Of a stretch of DNA of 50,709 nucleotides, positions 22,741 to 34,169 are shown one piece after another. Within the stretch, counting starts at the first letter, position 1, and each line of letters begins with the position of its first letter. The stretch lies in the NCBI GenBank assembly GCA_904063045.1, contig CAJFCJ010000082.1, positions 1-50,709 on the forward strand, in the 5' to 3' direction. The position numbers were made by a program, and so were the translations under genes. This DNA is from Dimorphilus gyrociliatus (lineage: Eukaryota; Annelida; Polychaeta; Dinophilidae). The notes beneath the pieces are model-generated. The model saw only the letters and a program-made list of their open reading frames with translations. It did no database searches and was not told the DNA's origin.

Positions 22741-24669
22741 TTAATTATGAAGAATTTTTGAAAGTTGAATCATATAAATGTACTGTTTTTCTCTCTGCTT
22801 CCTATCTACATGACCCAAATGAATAAATGGATTCAACAGTGGATTTACGGGTAAAAACATTACAAACAACCAGCTAGGTTGCTAGGAAACCTGAAAAAAT
22901 TGAATTTAATTGCATAGGCCTAGAAGAATAAATGCTCCTACCAATGAGTGATAAGGGAATCCATGAGAAAATATTTGACAGTATTATAACTGTGGCTATT
23001 TTTATCATTGTATTTCTTCTTTTCTCCTAACTCTCTTTCGTAAGGATTATACTTGAACTGTTCACTTGCCAAATAATTCTTCCGTAGAGGACAAGAATTA
23101 CTGTACATATTACAAAGGAAAATATTGAAAACAATAGAAAGGAATATTCCCAACCGGAAACTCTCTCATTAGTTAAATGTAACGAGAAGCAGAGTGAATA
23201 TCTCGAATAGTAATTCTGAAATGGCAGAGTTTAGCAAGAAAAAAAATTATTATTCAAGCAACTTGAATAAACATTGTTTTACATTATAAATAAAATATGG
23301 CAATATTGAAAGACAAATTGAGACTAGAAATGCAGTTGAAAGAATTGCAGACGTTTTAAAAAGCGTTAAATTTTGAAATTTTAAACCAGCTGTAACTATA
23401 TAATATTTTTCAACAGTCATTAGAAACAAACTAAAAATTGATAATAAACACGCCGTGTTTGCTAAAATACCAGAAAATAGGCATAGATTACTATTTCTCC
23501 ATTTAAAATCATTGTCTATATAATGTTTCAAATATTCAATATCTTTTATAGATATTACGACAAAATAGCTACAAAGCATCATATCTGAAATTGTTAGTGA
23601 CAAACTAAAAAGGTGTGAAGGCCTATTTAAATTTTTAATTTTTACAATCAAACAACAAATATTGAATAGTAACGCAAAAAAAGGTTATTGAGTAAAGGAA
23701 AACTGCAAATTTTCCATTCGTTACATTCAATTTTGTTACTGCAAAGTTTGTATCCTTTATTAAGAAGCTATTAAGAGATTTGAATACTGCAAAATTTGAT
23801 AGAGAAATCTTTTTCCAACTTTCATTAGAACGGTATTGAAAATTGTTTATTTCCGACAAACAAATCAGACTGATGTATCTTTCGCAAGTGCAGTTTATTG
23901 GACAATTAAATTTAGATCTCTGCGCATTTGGGTCGTCCTTATCCTTGCAAAGAGTATAAGGTTCTGTTAGCCAAAATCTCATAGGAAGGAATTTATTTGA
24001 CCTCCTCTATATTAATGTTAATTGATAGATTATTCCATAGGACAAAAAGCGTTTTCCCTACTATTTGCGCATCCTTCTGAAATTGAATGAGATTGAGAGA
24101 AAAAGTGTCAAAGAGATTCTCTTGTCACATTTTCTCCAACATTTTAAAAAATACTTTTCATTTTCAATACATTTTCTTCTATCTGTCTATTGAATTGAAT
24201 TGAAAAAAAGAACAACTTGAACAAACACAAACATAATTCTACAGACCGCAATCAATTTCGTCATTTCCATCGTTACAATCTACCGCAAAATCGCAAACAA
24301 ACCTGATTTCAATCCTGTGAGTATTGTCGGAACAATAGAAGAAATCTTGGTGAGAATATGTACAATTCAATTCGTCAGTTTTATCAAATAAGCATTGGAA
24401 TGCTCCCGCAAAATCTTCTTCTTTGCTGTTGCTTATATAGAAGAGTTTTGTTTCATTTTCCTTCTCTTTACTCAATATTTCAACTTTTCTTTCGTAAATT
24501 ATATATTTAAATATTGCGCTTGAACATTTGCCGTTAAAGAATCCGTAGTAATTGAAATGCGTATATTTCGTCATGTAGGCGCATTCATTTGGAATTTTAC
24601 AAGGAACCCTACAAAAAAAAACAGAGAAAGTAAAAAAATATCTGTGTGTATCTGTTTTTGTTTTCAGAA

Positions 24670-24707
24670 AATTTTGCAGTTGTTGTAGTGTCAACAACTG
24701 CAAAATT
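24670..24707. other. Perfect 16-bp inverted repeat with 6-nt loop
   Basis: aattttgcagttgttg, then tagtgt, then its exact reverse complement, within the CTLD-region open frame of receptor B, where it reads as a Leu/Gln-rich stretch. It could fold as a strong hairpin in RNA or single-stranded DNA. Confidence 0.8.
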
Positions 24708-27700
24708 GTTGTGATTTTTAGATTCATAAGCATATTATCCGTATTTAGATAATCCTTTATGGTTTGATTATAATAATATCCTATTGGGATTGTTGTTTTT
24801 CTTAAAGAAATATTTAAATTGTTGAATAGGCTCGAGTTGATTTTCAATTCGTATGAATTTATTATTGAATCGATAAACATCGCTTCGTCTTGGTGTGATA
24901 TATCAACCAAGTACTTTTTAGCGTCTCGTCCAATGTCGTCATAGGATAATAGATTTGCAGAAGTGCAAAGGAAATAGCAACTGTTCATGTAAATATAGAC
25001 ATTACTCGAGCAGTTATTCACAATGTTTGAACAGTCTTACAGGTGGAAAGAAAATGGAGAAATGAATATAATAATAAGATTAACGCAAAGTTATTCAATT
25101 ATTTATTATCTAATTGAGTAGTTGTAGCATGTAAGAGAAATATCGGATACGTAGAATCTGTTTAACCATATCTCTTCGAAACGATCCACTTGGCATTCTT
25201 CCAATTTTTTTATACCTTTTCTATTACAATTAATAATAAACTTTTTCATACTATTTCCCCAACTTTCCTCGAAAATGTCAATAGTTCCACTTTGATATCC
25301 AAAATATTGACAAGTTAATTGTACTTGATGAAAATTGAAATTGAAATTTGAAATATAATAAATGACGTCATGTAAAATTGCTACCAGTTTTCCGCTAATT
25401 GAATTTTTATTTTCAGTTGGATTTTTCTCTTTCTCTTCTCTTTCAAGTTTCAATTTGAAATCTACAACGGAAAGAAAGTAATTTTTAAAAACAAACAAAC
25501 AAACAAAAACGAGTAATTAATACCAGTTAATTTTGGAGATTTTGAATTGGCATTGGCAACACTTTTAACGCATTTCAATCCAATTATTTTCTCGTATTAT
25601 TCTGAGAACAGGACTTGCGTTCTTTTGACTGAATTGTCTTTGACTCAAAATAACATTTAATTGCTTTGCATTCTCCAATAATTAAGTCTGTATTTTGGGA
25701 TTTTAAATATATTTAAAGACCCAAAAAAAAATTCACCAAAAATAGAAAACAATAGTTTACTTTCACTCCATTCATCTTTAAAGTTTAAACAATCTCTAAA
25801 ATCATTTTTAAATAATTTCTTATCAACGCAAGATCTTTGGGCGATAATGTAAGTTTTTATTGGACTATTTTACCTTTTTTATTTTTCCCTATGATTTTTA
25901 CCTTTCAGTTTTTGAACAGGTTTTGAAATCTTTAAAATAAAATTATTTTCTATTAGAAAGTAGGCCTAGACAAGACAATAATACGAAATTCTATCAAAGT
26001 ATTGAATTTGCTTATGACAGAAATTTTCGTCCGATCCATCGAAACAATCTTCAACGTAATCGCACACCAAATGAGATTGAATGAATTGAGTTGAATTGCT
26101 ACATTTAAATGTTGAAATATGATGACAATTTCTTTCATCGTAACCGTCGCTACAGTCATTAAATCCTTCGCAAACGGTCCTTTTATGTATGCAAATTGAG
26201 TTGAAATGACAAAAAAATCCATTATTTTGGCATTTTTCCAATTTTGGAATTTCCAGAATCAATGATTCTAAATTCATATGTAACTCTATTCAACAGTAAA
26301 TACGATTGATTGAATTTCTAATATAATGAAAGTATTTATAATCACTTTTTATAATACTTTGACAAACTATGAAACTGGTAAGGACGGAATGGTCACAATT
26401 CCTTTCGTGAAACATTCCATTTTTAAAATCCATAGCACTGTTGCATTTAAAGATATAATAGATTTATATAGGCTTAATGAGAGAGCACTTACATGCCCTT
26501 AGATCTTTTATATTCATTATAGACTAGATGAAAGCATTTCTCTCCAAAACTGTATTCGTCTCTTCTGTACAAACTATATTATTTAAAAAAAAGTAAACCG
26601 GAAGTGGAAAATATTAGGAAAGAGAAGATATTTTAAATAATACGCTAAATTAAAAGATAATAAATCAATTGGTTGATTTTTCAATGTTGTAATACTAAGA
26701 GAATTTACTGGAGATTTTTGAATATTAAATGCTGAAATATTAAAATAGCAAATAGAGGAAGAACAGAAGCTAAAAATCAGGAATATTTTACTTTGTTCCA
26801 ATGTAAACATTGTATAATTTAAGTCATTTCTAACAATCTTAAGGATAAATATAGCAGTTTGAAAATTGGCTGGAGAAAAGACTTGTAAATTCTTCTCTTC
26901 GCAAAATCTTCTCCACTTTTTATGAGTAATGATTTTTTCCCTCGTGAATAGATAGTTATCGATAATTGGAGAGAGAATGGCATTTCAAATTTAACATTAA
27001 ACCCTATACTAAACAGGGAATCAAAACCCAATGTTATAACTACTGTTTTTATAATGTATAGCTGTGAAACCATAACAATATTGTGTTGTACATCTGCTAA
27101 AATTACTTTTGAATTGCGCAATAGCATTTCCGGTATTGCAAATGAATTTTTTTGTTTCGAAATCAAAAAATAGTCCTTCACAATCGCCAAAATGACATAA
27201 TAAAATATACAAAATCATCTTTTCAACAAGGAAAGAAGAGAAATGTTAATGGAAGAGAGATTTAAGTTATTACTGACATGACTCAACTGATTGTATATTT
27301 AATGTAACAATACTCCTGTCTATTCCATATACAGCTACAAAATCTTGTATAGTTTCCTTTTCCATATACCTCACACGAGGTATAACGAAACTTTTTTCAG
27401 TGCGCATGCGCTTAAGATGAGGAAATAAATACTTTTTTTTTAAGTGTGCATATTTGTAAACAGCTCTATCAAACAGTAACAATATAATTATATTTGCCAC
27501 AGATACGGGAATTTTATTTCGCTATCCTTAACTCTAACTTATTTCGTGTGTGGTAGGTATTGTCCGCCAGATGGAGCTTTCCCTTTCAATTACCCTTTCT
27601 GGCGAAATTTACTTATATTCCTAGACTGACTATACAAGATTGCTTGGTAGTAATAATTGTTTATTGGATATACAATAGGTGTCACCACAGTACAAACATC

Positions 27701-27918
27701 GGAAACGACTGTACAAAAAGTGAGTTTTAATTCTTTAAGATGATGTACATTTGGCGCGAACAATCATCTCAAAATTTCGTCCACCAGTTTGGCTATATTC
27801 GAAATAATTGATATTTAAATCGCCATATCCTTCCACGTAATAAATTCTACGGAGCTGTGGAGGGTTTCTCGTGCTAGCAGTGAAAATTCCAACACGAGTA
27901 TCAAAGGAACTTGACAAG

Positions 27919-27948
<30 letters not shown>
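27919..27948. repeat. GAA microsatellite
   Basis: About ten GAA/AAG units in an intron beside the last part of the third CUB domain of receptor B. Confidence 0.9.
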
Positions 27949-27949
<1 letters not shown>

Positions 27950-30154
27950 GTTTAAAAAAACTTATTAAAACTAAAAAAAGAACCGGAAATAGAACAATAC
28001 CTGTTTATAGTTGATTTTCCAGAAAATTGAATACTTTTCAATCCCTTTGTAAATGTAAGAGCGTCGTAATCGGTTCGAGTAAATTTTTTCAAATTGAATG
28101 ATAAAAATTCAAATTCAATTTCCTATGTGAATATTCAAAAAAAAAAGAAAAATTTTAATTTCAATAAAAAGAATGACACTACTCACTAAATTGCTGTTGG
28201 TTGTAGAAAAAGAAATTGAACACCATTTCTTATCACTACTATTTGGAACTGATATCGTAAAACTATTCATATTACAATACATTTGAACAGTTACTTTTTG
28301 CCAGTTGCAATCGATATGTCTAACAACTGGAAAAGTTGTTGGAATTGTTGGAATTGCAGTTGTAGTCTTTTCTGTTGTTTTATATTGTAAATTATCACAA
28401 ACGAAATAAGTCGTTAATCGAAATCCGGAATATTCTCTATCCTTATCAGTGTTCAAATTTACTTTGATAGTTTTATTACTTTTAATAAAATACGTCCAAT
28501 TCAAGTTTACTTTACTTCTATATCTATGATTTCTTATAGAACTGTTTCCTCTATTACCAATAACTGAATGACAAACATGAAAAATAATTGTTGTAAATAA
28601 CAACAAAATATGGTTTTTTTTTCTTACATTGTTCACCGCAAAAACTATAAATTTGCTTCGATTCGTCTATGATTCTTACTCGATCGTATAAACATATGCT
28701 GTTCAATTCGAGATGCATAGATTTAAATTTGAAATATATGACCTAGATAAAAAATAAGATTTTATTGTATTATATCAAATTAATAATGTATATAAGTGAC
28801 AAACATTTACCCCATTTTTCCCTTTTGGAGGTTTCAAGTATACTCGACAATTAGTTAAAGGTAAATATGGATTTTGCGATACGATATCGTAATCTTTTCT
28901 ATTACAATCGAAATTGATTTCAGAATTTGATTTTCCACTGCAAAGAATGACGTCATTGTCAGGTTTGGGTAATTTTGTTGACAAATGTATTGTAGGAGTA
29001 TTTGTTTCTTTAGCATCAGTAACATTGCTTCCATTTTTTACAGATGTACTGCCCTTGGCAGTACTCAAACCATTGTTAGTGGGACGAATTATCGTTTCCT
29101 CTTTACTAGTACTACTACTAATTGTAGTTAGTCCTACCCCATTATTGTTATTTGCAGTTGTTATTTGTATTCCACCAACATTAGAGTTGTTCTCACTTCG
29201 AAAATTTAATTTCAATGTAAAACCGGAAGTTATAGAATTTTTCCCACTTTTAAAATGGACGACTAAAGCGCCATTTGGTTTAATTTTATATTTTTTGTTT
29301 AATATCGGTTGATTGAGTCTATTTTTAAAAAATTCAGTATTATCCACAGAATTTCCTATTTCGAGGAATTACAGTATATTCATTGATAATGCCAATTAGA
29401 AATTGTTAGATAAGAAAGCCACATACCTTTATTTAGGCCTATCCCACAGAAATTTATTCTTCCGCTATCATCGGATATTGTTAGATAGTCGTAAAAGCAA
29501 TTTCTTGAATATTCAACATTGAATTCTTTAAATGTCAATTCTATAAACTGAATTATAGGTATTATAAAGATAGAGATTAGGATAATCCTAATTCTAACGC
29601 TAATCCCTGGATATTTTTCAAAATACAAACCCCGCCAATTGTTTCGTCAATATTCAAGATTATTAAACAATAATGATTAATCGGATAATCTGTTGGATTA
29701 TTCTTCGAATGGAGTAAATAATCCATATTAGTATTGAATTTTTGATTTAAAGTGACCTGACCAGAGCATTCTATTCTCTCTGAAAAAGTAAAAATGGTGT
29801 GTTTTTTTTATCATTTTCGCTATTCGAATCTCTTACTTTCTGTAATATTTCTCTGATTTTCTTTTTCCAATAAATCTATAAATTTGATAAATTGATAATA
29901 TTGTAAAAATACGAAAATGAGAAGACAATCTTAATACCAATAAATTTGTTCACTCTGTCCATAAGATCCATTTTTAGACCTTTAACTCTACTTGAATAAA
30001 AGCTTCTGCTGCATACATTAATTCTTATTGAAAAAGAGAATAGGAACCACTTTAAATAAAAAAAAGAAGAGTGTGAATTGTAGCTTGTATTTATGTAACT
30101 AATTTGAAAAATTACCAGAATAAGGAGGCAACTTTTAAGTGGAATTTTTACCAT

Positions 30155-30479
30155 ATTTTCTTGTCACAAACTCTCTCTCTCTCTTCTCTCTCTGTCTCTC
30201 TATATTTATATACCATTTTGCTCTTCAATAGGATTATATCTTGTATTCCTTTTTTTTGTTAAAAACACCAATTTTTGCAATAGAATTTTTTCATTGTGTA
30301 GGCAAGACAAAACAACCTACGCAGTTTTTGCTGATTGTTGAACAATAATAATAGTATTATTAAACAAAATACAGCAATTCTCGGTTGGCTTGTCTTAAGT
30401 AATCAGTGAAGTGTTCTATGTTTTGAACACATCTTCGTATCTATAGATAAAGAAAGTTTGTTATATTTTCAAACAATAA
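30155..30479. other. Upstream region of receptor B
   Basis: Contains a CT-rich microsatellite (about 30169-30200) followed by tatatttatata, a possible TATA region for the minus-strand gene. No coding sequence. Confidence 0.4.
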
Positions 30480-31515
30480 CATCTTGGCAGGTCTTCAAGA
30501 TCTGGTCATCAAAAGACAGCTTTAAAAGATCAAAATAGAGAAGCAGTTCACTGGCTTATCATGGAAGATCAAACCACATCTCAGAGAGCAATTGCCAAAA
30601 ATTTAGATATTGGTCAAGAGGCTTTTGTGAAGATGATTAAGGAGCTGGGGTACAGAAAAATTTGTGCTAAATGGATCCCCTATGATCTTAATCAGGGTCA
30701 AAAGAGGTAAGGGTGAGCCATTGCATTGAACTGCTTGATAGATATATGGCAGAAAAAGAAGCATTTTTGGAAAAAATAGTAATTGGAGATGAATCTTGGG
30801 TTTATCTCTATGATCCTGAATCAACGAGATTCCCTAACCTACGAACACACATCATCTCTACTCAAAACTAAAAATGACCAAATCAGCTGAAAAATGGGTG
30901 TATACAGTTTTTTGGGACTGCTCAGGATTAATACATGATGAATTTATGGATTATGGTGAAACAGTATGTGGAGATGCTAAAGATATTAAAGAGGAGACTA
31001 AATAGGATAAGGACTGGAAAACAGATTATTTTACAGCATGATAATGCCAGGCCCCATACCAGTCTGTACACAACTGATTTCATCAGAAATTAGGGATTGT
31101 CTGTCTGTCTCCATCGCCCATACAGCTCTGATTTGGCCCATCTGATTTTTACCTCTTTGGATGACTGAAAGATCATATCAAGGGAAATGATTACAATGAG
31201 CTAAAATAAAGACATTAGGGAATTTTTGAGGAGAAAATTTTATTGGAACAGGATAGATCTACTTCCATCCAAATGGCAGACATGTATAAACAATGAGGGG
31301 GGAGACTATTAAAGAATAAAACAGATAATTTTTACAGAGTAGACTATAGGCTATAATATAAAAATATATATAATAAGTTACATATTAGGCCCATATACAG
31401 GCCCAGAAGCAAAAATGAAGGCCAAATTTCCTATTTCTTGGTGCTGTTAAATTCTCTTGTAAACAAAATTTTTTTCTTTGGCCAAATGGTACATGTTTGA
31501 GGGTGAGCTGTCCTG
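30480..31515 (+). mobile_element. Mariner-family transposon (copy 2, mutated)
   Basis: The + strand encodes most of a mariner transposase in broken frames. Seen in order are a helix-turn-helix region (TTSQRAIAKNLDIG), WIPYDL, IGDESWVYLYDPES with the first catalytic Asp, a WDCSGL-like block, and LQHDNARPHTS with the second Asp. Stops and frameshifts interrupt it several times. The 3' part closely matches copy 1, ending in the shared tttgagggtga region. The first ~50 transposase codons and the 5' terminal repeat were not identified. Confidence 0.85.
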
Positions 31516-31947
31516 ACCCCCCACCTAATCCCTTTCTGTTTTGTGGCTTTTACTTCTAAACAAGGAAGTTCAAACAATGATATATGTGTTTGAAACTGTA
31601 GCCATTGGTTTTATAGCATAATTTTTTATTAAACTAATGATGAGGACTCTTTCCTTATATTGGGTATCTTTTGATACTCTTTAGCTGGTGGCTAAATAAA
31701 TGTTCTTAAGTGATTAAAGTAAAACTAATGTAGTTCTATAGTTAATGCTAAATTCGTTGCATTTGTTTGCAAGAATTTTATATGTTCATGTGCATACATG
31801 CATCACAGCATATATGTATAATAGAATTGTGCATACCCAGCGCTCAATGCTATTGTTAAGTATTCATATTAAATAGCATTGAATTAAGTCTATGGTTTTC
31901 TAAAAGAGCATCTATATTGAACTGAAGTGCACAAACATCCCACTCCT

Positions 31948-32808
31948 TCAAGACCTTGCTTCCACAAAAGGTTTAGGGTTTGTAACAATTACTGAGTTGC
32001 CTTTCTTTGTGAATGTGGGATAAATTTGTAGTGGTACAGATTCTGGTTCAATTTCTAAGCTTGCTGGGTTGCCCTTTTTCCTTTGAAGCAATTGATAGAA
32101 TTTTCTGATAATCATTGTCTTCCAATCCTTTTTGTGAGCTATGTATAAAAGTATGCCAATGGATGTTGTTATTATTATTGGCAGAAGGAAATTGATTTGT
32201 GTTCTGAGATGGGTCTTTGCCCAAGAAGAGAATAAATGATCCTTTGCTGACATTGTTGAATCAATTCCCAATTTATTTGCATAGGTAATATGTTTATCAT
32301 GCTGGGTAAGTGTATCCTGGATAAAATCCAAAACTTGAAGGAACTGTTGATGCTTTTTTCCAACATCTTCCCTTATTCTAAGTTGTAATAAATCGGTTAA
32401 TCTTGCTACTTCCAGTTGGGGTTCTTCTATTTCATTGTTTATCTTCATTCTGAAAGATTGTGCAGGAGCAGTTTGAAATTTGCATCCATCCCTTGTATAG
32501 TATATAAAGGTTTTCTTTCCTGAATATTTTGCATGTCTATTCTTTTCTTCATCTAGTGGATTTTTCTTGATTATGAAGAGATGTTGTGCTTGATCACATT
32601 CTCCATATCTAATATCTTCCTTTGTTATATGGTGTGCATGGTTAAGTATTGGATCAATTGAGAATCGGAGGCTGTACTTTCCTGCTGAGGTTGTAGGTAA
32701 GTACTGGTCCAAATAGAACCAAATCAGAAGTAAGCCACTTAGAAGAGAGATGTAGAATTGAGGGAGGATGAATATAGAACCAAAACATAAGAATAATATA
32801 ACTGTATT
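31948..32808 (-). CDS. Env-like membrane protein ORF, possibly from an LTR retroelement
   Basis: An open frame of ~286 codons ends TGA at 31948 and has no clear ATG. It starts hydrophobic (LLSGLLLIWFYL, signal-anchor-like), continues with ~170 extracellular-type residues including only a few cysteines and a helical, coiled-coil-prone stretch. A transmembrane helix (INFLLPIIITTSIGILLYIA) and a ~60-residue basic, proline-containing tail follow. This is the layout of a retroelement envelope-type glycoprotein, but I recognise no family. The LTR-like segment at 32751-33107 overlaps its start, and a purine run follows its stop, as in a polypurine tract. No gag, protease or reverse transcriptase is present. 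It could instead be an unrelated host membrane protein fragment. Confidence 0.4.
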   Translation of the reverse strand, partial: NTVILFLCFGSIFILPQFYISLLSGLLLIWFYLDQYLPTTSAGKYSLRFSIDPILNHAHHITKEDIRYGECDQAQHLFIIKKNPLDEEKNRHAKYSGKKTFIYYTRDGCKFQTAPAQSFRMKINNEIEEPQLEVARLTDLLQLRIREDVGKKHQQFLQVLDFIQDTLTQHDKHITYANKLGIDSTMSAKDHLFSSWAKTHLRTQINFLLPIIITTSIGILLYIAHKKDWKTMIIRKFYQLLQRKKGNPASLEIEPESVPLQIYPTFTKKGNSVIVTNPKPFVEARS

Positions 32809-33107
32809 CTAAAGTAATACTAAACCTGTTCACTAAGGGAGTTGATTCAGGACTGAATGCCTGTTACTGCCTACGCCCTGCTTTTATACAATTCCTTATC
32901 AGTTGTTTATGCCTTAGCTGTCAACAACAAGGGTCTAACCCTAGATAAGGATTGTTCACAACAAACAGGGTCAAGGGTTATCAAATTATGCAATAGTGAT
33001 GTAAACAACAACAACTTTGTGTAGGTTACCCGTCAAGGGTCAATTCTTACATCATATTTATGTAAATAACCACTTTTTGTTGTTGTCAACATGTTTGTTA
33101 TGTAACA
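32751..33107 (-). repeat. LTR-like segment with TATA box
   Basis: On the minus strand it begins TGTTACATAACA and ends TTCTACA (TG..CA, ~357 bp). It holds tgtataaaag (about 32881-32890) followed by a GC-richer start-site-like region. The location just upstream of the env-like ORF fits a retroelement remnant. No second LTR copy was found in the window. Confidence 0.35.
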
Positions 33108-33180
33108 TCTTATCCTTTGCCTATGAAAGGGGTTGATTCTGGCAGTTGGGTACCATCTACCCAAGAGGCAACATCTACTT

Positions 33181-34169
33181 CAACACTTCTACCATATAGT
33201 AAGTATCATTTATAAAATATCTATAAACTATAGTTCATAAGTGTACATTGTGTTCTTTTGGTTCATTGATGTTTTCTTTCTCTTTAAGGACATTTTCTGT
33301 TGCATCTACTGATATGGAATGTGTTGAAAGAGGAGAGAATAAATGGTACAATTGGAATGATTTGAAATTACTCGTTTCCTTTAGCTTACCACAATGAAAA
33401 TTGTCTAATCATATTCTATTGAAAGATGTTTAAGCACACAATGTTCAATTAACAATAAAATAGTAAGTACAGTCACTGTGAACATTACTTTTTATATTTA
33501 TGTAATAATTATAAATTGGGGGATCAACAGAAAACAGACCCAATTGGGACAAAAAGTGGACACAAAATTTTTTAATGTAAAATGCAAGTAAATATAATGG
33601 AATAAGGTAATTTAAGGTTTTTTTTAATAGTAATTAGTAAATGATTGGATAAAAAGTAACATTAAATTTTCTATCTGTTTTTCCCAAAAGATTGAATATT
33701 TTGGATAATAAGTTAAAGAAACTAAAAGGAAATTTTTGCCAAAATTCTACTATATTTTTTAGATGCAAGAAAGAGATTAATAAGCTAAAGCAAGGTTTTT
33801 CTGCTTATTCAGTGAACTTAATAAGTGAAAGGAAACTGCAAAAAAACAGTTTTAATCTTTGAGAGATACAGTATAGTCTGTAACTTTGTTGTAATGTCAG
33901 TTACATTTCATGCAATTCCAGAAGTTTGCTTGTATTAATAATTACAATAATAATAAGAATTTTTGGGAAATCTGAAGTAGTGTTTTACCTTTTTTCCTAC
34001 CATCTGATACCATACCTTTTTTTTAGAATAGGGCTGGGTTTTACCCTGAGTTTTGCTTGTCTCTAAAAATTAAGCCTAAAACCTCTAAAAATTCTCTTGC
34101 TATAATCATATAATCATTCAAGATGTTCATTAATTAGAAATATATTTTTTTAAACAAACATAAATAGAA
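33181..34169. other. No gene recognised
   Basis: AT-rich DNA downstream of the last recognisable MAM exon. The fourth MAM domain should end here, but no matching exon was seen. Confidence 0.4.

Larger units (their letters stand above)
22741..30154 (-). pseudogene. GRL101-like modular receptor B: CUB x3 - LDLa - SRCR - CTLD - LDLa - LRR - 7TM, with inactivating lesions
   Basis: A signal peptide follows ATG 30154. Three CUB domains, each spread over about three exons, run from 29.8 to 27.7 kb with Ser/Thr-rich linkers. Then come uncertain exons (27.5-26.6 kb), the end of a CTLD (26.55-26.35 kb), two LDLa (26.28-25.97 kb), SRCR (25.5-25.1 kb), CTLD (25.02-24.6 kb) and LDLa (24.3 kb). A short LRR with a cysteine-flanked cap (23.98-23.73 kb) and a 7TM domain with NPLLNPF in TM7 (22.85-22.74 kb) end the gene. 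Two defects are seen: an A7 run (23676-23682) shifts frame inside TM1 (A6 would restore it), and TAG at 23027-23029 interrupts the third intracellular loop just before basic EKRR and TM6. The LRR-to-TM1 hinge is also much shorter than in A. Probably a decayed tandem paralogue. Confidence 0.75.

Noticed and set aside
28914-29312. 132-codon plus-strand open frame rich in hydrophobic residues
   Set aside because: It is the complement of the first CUB end, the Ser/Thr-rich linker and the second CUB start of receptor B, whose CUB motifs are on the minus strand.
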